From positions 3,509,481-3,573,480 of the forward strand of contig NZ_ADVG01000001.1 in NCBI RefSeq assembly GCF_000178855.1: a stretch of DNA of 64,000 bases, read 5' to 3'. The notes under the pieces are model-generated. The model ran no database searches, was not told the origin of the DNA, and saw nothing but the letters and a program-made list of their open reading frames with translations. A program made the position numbers and the translations under genes. Positions 58,021 to 64,000 of the stretch are shown here, piece by piece (positions within the stretch are counted from its first letter, which is position 1; each line of letters starts with the position of its first letter). The stretch comes from Ktedonobacter racemifer DSM 44963 (lineage in GTDB: Bacteria; Chloroflexota; Ktedonobacteria; Ktedonobacterales; Ktedonobacteraceae).

Positions 58021-59811
58021 TTGTCCAAACGCGAGTTTACTGTCTCTAATGAATATACATTTAACCGCGCCAGCCCTGCGCGCTGGATTATCTCGCATTT
58101 GTTCCGCTATAAATTTCGCGTCTTGCTGTATATGGCGCTAGCTCTGATCACGAACTTTGCCTTCTCGGGGACCCGCGTGCTGACCGGTAATGCCTTTGAT
58201 GCTGTCCTCAAGGGAGATGGCGCACAGGTTGGCATTATCGCGCTCAAAATGCTCGCCCTGGTCATTTGCTGTGGCCTGATCGACTTTGGCGCACGTTTCA
58301 TGATTGAGATCGTTGCCAAGAGCCTCGCCCGCGATGCACGCGAGGAGCTCTATGTCAGTCTCTTAGGCAAGAGCCAATCGTTCCATAATCGACAGCGCGT
58401 CGGTGATATCATGGCGCGTGCAACCAATGATATGTCGCAGATCAGCGACATGGTTTCCCCAGGCTTCGATATCATTTACGACTCCTTCTCAAGCCTGTTG
58501 GCAATCATGATCTTCATCGGCATCTTGAACATCCAGCTCCTGCTGGTGCCGCTGCTCTACCTGGTGGTCTTTCTGCTAACACTGCGCCTCTACTCACGAC
58601 GCCTCAATCCCGTCTCGCGAGAGATGCGCGAACAGTTTGGCGTGACTAACGCCATCCTGAATGAGGCGGTTACTGGCATCGAGGTCATCAAAGCCACCTC
58701 GCAGGAGGAGCAAGAGAAAGAGAAGTTCACAAAGAATGCCTCTCGCTATCGCGACTTCTTCGTCAAGAACGGCATCATCCAGGGCCAATACCTGCCAACA
58801 CTTCTGCTGGGTATCGCGCTGGCCTTCTGTTTCCTGCATGGCCTGTTCTTGCTCCTGCAACACCAGATCACCATTGGTCAACTGGTCACATTCATTGGCC
58901 TGGCCACAAACCTGCGCTTCGTCACAGATATGTCGACCTGGAGCTTTACCCTGGCCCAACTGGGAATCGCTGGCTCGCGGCGTGTCCTCGATATGATGAA
59001 AGAGGAGACGGAGATCGACGAGAACGAGGATGGCTACAAGGCCCAGATCCAGGGCAATATCGTCTTCGAAAACGTCTCCTTTGGCTATGGCGAGACACCT
59101 ATCCTGAAGAACGTCTCCTTCCAGGCCAAAGCCGGACAGACTATCGCCATTGTGGGCCAGACTGGTTCGGGCAAAAGCACCGTCACCAAGCTGGTCAACC
59201 GCATCTATGATGTCAGCAGTGGACGTGTGCTCATTGATGGGCAGGATGTTCGCGACTGGAATATGGATGCGCTCCGCTCACAGATCTCGACCATTGAGCA
59301 AGACATCTTCCTCTTCTCGCGCTCAATCGCCGACAATATCGCCTATGGCATGGGACAACAAGCCAATACCAGCACTATCGAGCAGGCGGCCAGAGATGCC
59401 CAGGCCCATGACTTTATCATGAGCTTTAAAGAAGGATACGAAACCGTCATCGGCGAACGTGGCGTCATGCTCTCAGGCGGTCAGCGCCAGCGCCTGGCGA
59501 TCGCGCGCGCCCTCCTCACGGATCCACGTATCCTCATCCTCGATGACTCAACCAGCGCCATCGATAGCGCCACTGAGGATGAGATCCAGAAGGCAATCAA
59601 GCGTGTACTCCAGAATCGCACCACCCTCCTTATCACCCATCGTATCTCACAGATTCGCTGGGCGGATAAAGTGCTCGTTGTGCGCAATGGCGAGGTCATC
59701 GATCAGGGTACACACGAGGAGTTGATGCAGCGCTGCCGCACCTACCAGCGCATCTTCTCACACTATGAGAACGTAGCGGCGCCGGAGGCTGTTCTGGCCA
59801 GTGGCGAATAG
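58021..59811 (+). CDS. ABC exporter half-transporter A (degenerate catalytic site)
   Basis: A type IV ABC exporter half of 596 residues with six helices in the membrane domain (about 25-325) and an ATPase domain. Walker A is GQTGSGKST, signature LSGGQRQ, and Walker B ends ILILDDSTSAID, with Asp where the catalytic Glu is expected. H-loop THRIS is present. The start is TTG 58021, directly after GGAGGTACCCC. With the next gene it forms the two halves of a heterodimeric exporter (TM287/288 or BmrCD type). Substrate unknown; multidrug or lipid. It is flanked by inverted copies of a repeat. Confidence 0.92.
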   Translation: MSKREFTVSNEYTFNRASPARWIISHLFRYKFRVLLYMALALITNFAFSGTRVLTGNAFDAVLKGDGAQVGIIALKMLALVICCGLIDFGARFMIEIVAKSLARDAREELYVSLLGKSQSFHNRQRVGDIMARATNDMSQISDMVSPGFDIIYDSFSSLLAIMIFIGILNIQLLLVPLLYLVVFLLTLRLYSRRLNPVSREMREQFGVTNAILNEAVTGIEVIKATSQEEQEKEKFTKNASRYRDFFVKNGIIQGQYLPTLLLGIALAFCFLHGLFLLLQHQITIGQLVTFIGLATNLRFVTDMSTWSFTLAQLGIAGSRRVLDMMKEETEIDENEDGYKAQIQGNIVFENVSFGYGETPILKNVSFQAKAGQTIAIVGQTGSGKSTVTKLVNRIYDVSSGRVLIDGQDVRDWNMDALRSQISTIEQDIFLFSRSIADNIAYGMGQQANTSTIEQAARDAQAHDFIMSFKEGYETVIGERGVMLSGGQRQRLAIARALLTDPRILILDDSTSAIDSATEDEIQKAIKRVLQNRTTLLITHRISQIRWADKVLVVRNGEVIDQGTHEELMQRCRTYQRIFSHYENVAAPEAVLASGE

Positions 59812-59825
59812 TTGAGTGCCTCTTC

Positions 59826-59879
59826 GGAAACCTGAGCGCGAAGCGCTAGTCGCGAGAGCGACGTTGGTTTCCGCATAAG
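59826..59879 (+). repeat. Repeat between the two ABC exporter genes
   Basis: Ends ggaaacctgagcgcgaagcg-ctag (59826-59849) and ttggtttccgcataag (59864-59879) with a 14-bp centre tcgcgagagcgacg. Inverted relative to the copy at 57895-57968, so the first exporter gene is bracketed. It lies in the 92-bp gap of the probable operon. Confidence 0.85.
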
Positions 59880-59903
59880 AAGTGAGAGGAAAGAGAGCGA
59901 ACA

Positions 59904-61778
59904 ATGGGTTTTCTTATGGATGGCCTGGACGCCGAGGCCTATGATCGAACATATACCGATGGTCAGCTTATCAAGCGCATCGCAGGCTACTTTAAACCAA
60001 AGTTGGGAGTGGTGGTCGTTGTCAGCATCCTGGTCGTGCTCAAGACGCTGATGGACACCGCCTTCCCCCTGCTCGTCTCCAATGGTATCGATACCCTGGT
60101 ATCGAATAAGGCACTACAAACAGCGATCTGGCTGGCGGCGCTGCTCCTGGTTTCGGGCATCCTCTCCTGGGTCTTCAATATGCTGCGCCAATGGCTCACC
60201 GCCATCGCGGTTGGAGATGTCGTGCTGCAACTGCGCAAGGACGCCTTTAACGCGGTGATGGATCGCGATATGTCGTTCTTCGATGAGTTCTCGTCGGGCA
60301 AGATCGTCAGTCGCGTCACCTCCGATACGGATAAATTTGCCACGGTGGTGACCCTGACCGTCAACCTGCTTAGTCAGTTCTTGCTCTTCATCCTGATCGC
60401 GATCATCCTCTTCTTCCGCAGCTGGCAGCTCGCGTTGATCGCCTTTACGATCCTGCCCGCAATCATGCTGGTAGCGCTGGGCTTCCGCTACCTGGCACGC
60501 ACCGCGACCCAGCGCTCACAGCGCTCCATGGGACGCGTGAACTCGAATGTACAGGAGGCGGTCAGCGGCATCATCGTTGCCAAGAACTTCCGCCAGGAAC
60601 AGAACATGTACAACGATTTCAAGGAGATCAACACCCAAGCCTTTCACGTCGATGTTCGTTCTGGCATCCTCTATAACGGGGTCTTCCCTGTCCTGGTCGC
60701 TATCGCAAACCTGGGTTCAACCCTGGTGATCTACTTTGGTGGGCATAACGTCCTCAACCACAGTATCACCGCTGGCGACTGGTTTCTCTTCGTACAGGGC
60801 ATCGCCTCACTCTGGTTCCCGGTGACCAGCATCGCCTCTTTCTGGAGCCAGTTTCAGCTTGGTCTCTCCGCCAGTGAGCGTGTCTTCGCTCTGCTCGACG
60901 CCGAGCCTCGCGTACATCAGACGGGTAACGAAATGGTGCCAGCCCTTAAGGGCGAGATCGAGTTCCAGGACATGTTCTTTAGCTATGATGACCGCCAGAC
61001 GGTGCTGCCTGACTTCAATCTGAAGATCCAGGCTGGCGAGACGGTCGCCTTCGTCGGGCACACCGGCGCGGGTAAATCCAGCATAGCCAAGCTCGTCGCA
61101 CGCTTCTATGAGTACCAGGGTGGCAAGTTGCTTATCGATAAGAGTGATATTCGTAGCTTCGATCTGCACGATTATCGCCGCCGCCTGGGCATCGTGCCCC
61201 AGGTCCCCTTCCTTTTCTCAGGCACTGTCGCGGAGAATATTCGCTACGCGCGGCCAGGGGCCAGCGACGCCGAGGTGCTTCAGATAGCACGCCAGATTGG
61301 CGATGGTGATTGGATTGAAGCGCTACCTGAGGGATTGGAGACGCAGGTTGGCGAAGAGGGCAAGGCGCTCTCCATGGGTCAGCGTCAGCTTGTGGCCCTG
61401 GCACGCGTGCTCTTGCAAGATCCCGCCATCCTCATCCTCGACGAGGCCACCGCCAGCGTTGATCCCCTGACGGAGTCTCAGATTCAGGAGGGCCTGGACA
61501 TTCTCCTCGAGGACCGCACTGCCATCCTGATCGCGCACCGACTCTCGACCATCAAACAGGCCGACCGTATTATCGTGCTCAACCGTGGTCGCATCGTCGA
61601 AGAGGGCAACCATGAGCACCTGATGCGCCAGGGGGGGCACTACGCTCACCTGTACAATACCTACTTCCGCCACCAATCGCCAGACTATAAGCCGGGCGAG
61701 GGCTTTGTGGAGGTACATGCCTCAGTTCTGGATGAGATAGACCAGGCAACCACGCCTCAACCCGAAGAGGTACGCTAA
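59904..61778 (+). CDS. ABC exporter half-transporter B (catalytic site intact)
   Basis: A 624-residue half-transporter with six membrane helices. Its ATPase domain has Walker A GHTGAGKSS, Walker B ILILDEATASVD with the catalytic Glu, and H-loop AHRLS. Its signature is LSMGQRQ instead of LSGGQ. The signature change here and the missing Glu in half A fall on the same predicted ATP site, whereas the other site is fully canonical, as in asymmetric heterodimeric exporters. ATG follows GAGAGGAAAGAG. A short C-terminal tail of about 40 residues follows. A GNAT gene begins right at its stop codon. Confidence 0.93.
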   Translation: MGFLMDGLDAEAYDRTYTDGQLIKRIAGYFKPKLGVVVVVSILVVLKTLMDTAFPLLVSNGIDTLVSNKALQTAIWLAALLLVSGILSWVFNMLRQWLTAIAVGDVVLQLRKDAFNAVMDRDMSFFDEFSSGKIVSRVTSDTDKFATVVTLTVNLLSQFLLFILIAIILFFRSWQLALIAFTILPAIMLVALGFRYLARTATQRSQRSMGRVNSNVQEAVSGIIVAKNFRQEQNMYNDFKEINTQAFHVDVRSGILYNGVFPVLVAIANLGSTLVIYFGGHNVLNHSITAGDWFLFVQGIASLWFPVTSIASFWSQFQLGLSASERVFALLDAEPRVHQTGNEMVPALKGEIEFQDMFFSYDDRQTVLPDFNLKIQAGETVAFVGHTGAGKSSIAKLVARFYEYQGGKLLIDKSDIRSFDLHDYRRRLGIVPQVPFLFSGTVAENIRYARPGASDAEVLQIARQIGDGDWIEALPEGLETQVGEEGKALSMGQRQLVALARVLLQDPAILILDEATASVDPLTESQIQEGLDILLEDRTAILIAHRLSTIKQADRIIVLNRGRIVEEGNHEHLMRQGGHYAHLYNTYFRHQSPDYKPGEGFVEVHASVLDEIDQATTPQPEEVR

Positions 61779-62621
61779 ATGGCGAAAATCTTTACATCTA
61801 CATCTGGCTCTGGCACGCGCGAAGGCCTCGTGCGTGCCATGGAGGCAAACGTTCAGGAGACCGCGGCCCTCTGGGGCCGCGTGCTCGGCTGCCAGATCCA
61901 CTCTACACCAGAGGTTGACTGGTTTCTCTCTGGAACCCAGCTCTCTATGTTTAATGGCATCATCCGCGCCCAACTCTCGACTGAGAACATAGACACCCAG
62001 ATTGAACGCCTGCTGGCGCCTTTTCGCGAGCGAGATCTGCCGATGGCGTGGCTAACCTTTCCCTCGACGACGCCAGACAATCTGGGGAAACACCTGCTCA
62101 AGCACGGACTGGCACTGGATGAACGCCTGCCAGGTATGGCCGTTGACCTACGGAACCTCCCTCTCGATGAGGCTCCGCCAGTGGGGATCACGATCAAAGT
62201 AGTGGAAAATGCCGCTGAGATGGAGCAATGGATATATACCCTCTCGGAGGGAAGCAGTTTCCCGCCCTTTGTCACAACCCTCTTGCTCGATATATTACAG
62301 CGCCAGGGCTATCGCCAATCGGAGCACTATCGCCCCTACAGTGCGTTACGCAAGGGGCGCGTGGTTGGCACCTCACTGCTTAGCCCTGGCGGGGGCCTGG
62401 CTGGAATCTATAACGTCTGCACTCTGCCCGAGGAACGGGGACGCGGTATCGGACGAGCTGTGACGCTGGCCGCCCTGCGCAGCGCCTACGCCAGGGGCTA
62501 CCACTACGCCACCCTGCAATCATCAAAGATGGGGCTTCCCATCTACCGCCGCCTCGGCTTTGAAGAGCTCTGCACCTTTGAGTTCTACTTTCTCCCCGCA
62601 AGCACCTGGCAAGCAGGATAA
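61779..62621 (+). CDS. GNAT N-acetyltransferase (two-domain)
   Basis: A 280-residue protein. The second half is a GNAT domain with YNVCTLPEERGRGIGRAVTLAAL (split here as VCTLPEERGRGIG and RAVTLAALRSA), the acetyl-CoA loop RGRGIG, and YHYATLQSSKMGLPIYRRLGF. The first half (about 1-130) is a more divergent domain often found fused in such proteins. ATG starts immediately after the ABC stop codon (TAA ATG), so it is in the exporter operon. It may modify the exported compound or provide self-protection (inference). Confidence 0.86.
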   Translation: MAKIFTSTSGSGTREGLVRAMEANVQETAALWGRVLGCQIHSTPEVDWFLSGTQLSMFNGIIRAQLSTENIDTQIERLLAPFRERDLPMAWLTFPSTTPDNLGKHLLKHGLALDERLPGMAVDLRNLPLDEAPPVGITIKVVENAAEMEQWIYTLSEGSSFPPFVTTLLLDILQRQGYRQSEHYRPYSALRKGRVVGTSLLSPGGGLAGIYNVCTLPEERGRGIGRAVTLAALRSAYARGYHYATLQSSKMGLPIYRRLGFEELCTFEFYFLPASTWQAG

Positions 62622-62628
62622 CACTGTT

Positions 62629-63453
62629 TTATTGACGCAGGCGTAAGCGCACTGCCAGTACAGGGGGGAACTCGTGGAAATCTGGCCAGTGCACTCTGGC
62701 CTTTGGTTCCTCGATTCCGCCAAAGGCTGGCTCCTCGATACCATCCATGGTAAAGCCCACACGGAAGGCACTTCCGAGAAGTTTGTGCAGCGGACGATGA
62801 AAATAGTACTGAGGGAGAGGTTGGCCGACGATGCCCGTGCCCTTCTCAGGCTCCATATACAAATACTTTGTTTTCTTCAGGAAGCGCTCCGTGATGATCT
62901 CGCCACTCTCATCCCTGGTCTCAACTCCCATCGTTACATGTGATGAATTGAAACAGGGATGCATAATCGTAAAGACGAAGCGCCCTCCAGGCTTAAGCAC
63001 CTGCGCCAGGCCGCGCATCAAGGGATCAATCTCCGCCATGTCCATGATGCCCATATTGCAAACCGCGGCATCAAAACGCTGCTCACCCAGGGCGACAATC
63101 TCTTCTTCATGCGTGGCATCCACCTGCACAAACTGGACCTGGTCCTCGAACTCGGCGACGCGCTCCCGCGCAAGCTCTAGAAAAACCGAGCTGAAGTCTG
63201 TGGCGACCACTCTGGCTCCCAGGCGTGCCATCTGTTTGACAAAAAGACCACCCCCGCAGGCAAGCTCCAATACCTCCTCTCCAGCTTGTAAAGCTAGCAA
63301 TCGTTCAGCAGATGGGGCAACCAGTAAGCGATGAAAACTATTCCCTTCAGCGCCCATATAGCTCGCCCAGAAAGGTGCGTTAGCGTCCCAAATCATGCGC
63401 ACCTCTTCGTTAAGCATCTCCAGCGTCAGATCCGTCGAATCCCTGCCCATCAT
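62629..63453 (-). CDS. SAM-dependent class I methyltransferase
   Basis: A 274-residue methyltransferase. Motif I ELACGGGLFVKQMARLG, motif II VVATDFSSVFLE (acidic Asp), LGEQRFDAAVCNMGIMDMAEI and LKPGGRFVFTIMHPCF (motif IV/VI region) fit the ubiquinone/menaquinone-like or UbiE-related Methyltransf_25 group. ATG 63453 follows AAGGAGG at 6 bp, a strong start; upstream frame is not used. It is convergent with the exporter operon, with 7 bp between stop codons, and no long hairpin. Substrate cannot be assigned. Confidence 0.9.
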   Translation of the reverse strand: MMGRDSTDLTLEMLNEEVRMIWDANAPFWASYMGAEGNSFHRLLVAPSAERLLALQAGEEVLELACGGGLFVKQMARLGARVVATDFSSVFLELARERVAEFEDQVQFVQVDATHEEEIVALGEQRFDAAVCNMGIMDMAEIDPLMRGLAQVLKPGGRFVFTIMHPCFNSSHVTMGVETRDESGEIITERFLKKTKYLYMEPEKGTGIVGQPLPQYYFHRPLHKLLGSAFRVGFTMDGIEEPAFGGIEEPKARVHWPDFHEFPPVLAVRLRLRQ

Positions 63454-63670
63454 GGTAGGCCTCCTTTCAGGCACAAAGCCAGCAGATTGATAAGATAGCA
63501 TTTATAGTACGCACAGCCATAGGCTCAAGGCTACACAAAGTTCCCCGTAATGATACGATTACTACATATCCAGCATCTCTGTAAAAGAAGCTTGTAGACA
63601 ACGTGTGAATCTAAGAACAATCTGATTCAATCAGGAACCTTTCTATTTTCTTACAGACAGAGGCATCACC

Positions 63671-64000
63671 GTGCAAACGACACAACCACCAACCCAACCC
63701 GAGCAGACGCCACCGCCAGAAGCACAGGCGCGCCAGGAGCTTTTTGCCAATGGCTTCTTAGCGGGACTTGCCGCAGGTATTCTTGCCACCGGCATCATGC
63801 TCCTGCTCAATATCGAATTTCATGGCGTCTCGCTGCCCGAAGAGATGGGCAGTTGGATCACCCAACTTATGCCTGCGCCCCTCTTCGCCTTTCTGCACCA
63901 GTTGATTGGCGACGACGCCAAACACGTTCTCGTCGCCATCGTTGTGGTAGGGCAGTGCGCAGTCTTCGGTCTCGCAGGCGGTCTCTTTAACCAGGCAAGC
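63671..64000 (+). CDS. Membrane protein, 5' part only (right edge)
   Basis: GTG 63671, after a weak GAGG, opens a frame that continues beyond the window. The first 22 residues are Pro/Gln-rich. Two hydrophobic stretches follow, GFLAGLAAGILATGIMLLLN and VLVAIVVVGQCAVFGLAGG, separated by a loop. The arrangement resembles the N-terminal membrane part of sulfite-oxidase-like molybdopterin oxidoreductases of Chloroflexota, but the catalytic domain is outside, so I do not name it. It is divergent from the methyltransferase gene. Confidence 0.6.
   Translation, partial: MQTTQPPTQPEQTPPPEAQARQELFANGFLAGLAAGILATGIMLLLNIEFHGVSLPEEMGSWITQLMPAPLFAFLHQLIGDDAKHVLVAIVVVGQCAVFGLAGGLFNQAS

Overview
The window looks like a chromosomal segment from a Ktedonobacteria-type member of the Chloroflexota (inference). 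The basis is the mix of gene families: Hanks-type Ser/Thr kinases, an LCP-family protein, tandem FemAB-like aminoacyltransferases, WYL regulators, a giant TPR protein, duplicated hemE, an MEP-pathway ispH and many 3'-end long hairpins. GC content appears moderate. I saw no rRNA, tRNA or CRISPR array. Most of the segment is ordinary core genome, and signs of transfer are limited to one IS630-type insertion sequence and several families of intergenic repeats.

Layout. 1-1.4 kb: the 5' two thirds of dnaA (leftward) with ridA upstream. 1.8-6.4 kb: a Ser/Thr kinase, then an LCP protein translationally coupled to a TolB-like propeller lipoprotein. 6.8-13.6 kb: a GT4 glycosyltransferase, an IS630 element, a membrane GT39 glycosyltransferase with a 42-residue membrane protein, an FtsH-like protease and a membrane-anchored unknown. 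13.9-19.8 kb: a second kinase, a GNAT, two FemAB paralogues and an alpha/beta hydrolase. 20.3-25.1 kb: prs, a polysaccharide deacetylase, a nucleoside hydrolase, ispH and a fragment-like glutamyl-tRNA reductase Rossmann domain. 25.8-30.5 kb: an ECF sigma factor, a Rieske protein and a YtkA-like protein in one operon, then a LolA-like lipoprotein and YajQ. 31-35 kb: a 1332-residue TPR protein. 35-38.2 kb: heme genes hemE-hemE'-hemH. 38.4-40.8 kb: parA-parB-dinB. 41-49 kb: a membrane protein, an FmdB zinc ribbon, a GerMN lipoprotein, YchF, an EamA transporter, an M20 amidohydrolase and a peptide-binding lipoprotein. 49.3-57.3 kb: an accessory-looking stretch with a TetR regulon, two WYL regulators, a SRAP protein and a PDZ/radical-SAM protein. 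58-62.6 kb: a heterodimeric ABC exporter plus a GNAT. 62.6-64 kb: a methyltransferase and the start of a membrane protein.

How the genes work together. Envelope functions dominate the first 20 kb: LCP attachment of cell-wall polymers, peptidoglycan cross-bridge type FemAB enzymes, glycosyltransferases and a deacetylase, with kinases nearby as possible regulators. Tetrapyrrole supply (two UroD paralogues, ferrochelatase, and the GluTR-like remnant further left) sits between a TPR scaffold and the chromosome partition genes.

The most unusual signal is non-coding. About fifteen intergenic regions carry long, nearly perfect inverted repeats (arms 17-36 bp) whose sequences differ at each locus. 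They usually lie just after a stop codon, and in three cases overlap it. Where the arms are imperfect, the mismatches are all G-T on the + strand, and in 6 of 7 cases they would be G-U pairs in an RNA read in the direction of the adjacent gene. Four of the loci carry shared flanking motifs in either orientation, which makes them composite dispersed elements. Two other intergenic repeat families are also present. One of them lies in opposite orientations on either side of the first ABC exporter gene. Other notable points are a shared 17-bp putative TetR operator at two promoters, a one-codon interruption of a DUF4188 gene, a UroD paralogue lacking a substrate-binding arginine, and a WYL regulator whose C-terminal domain is replaced by a lysine-rich tail encoded by eight A7-A8 tracts.
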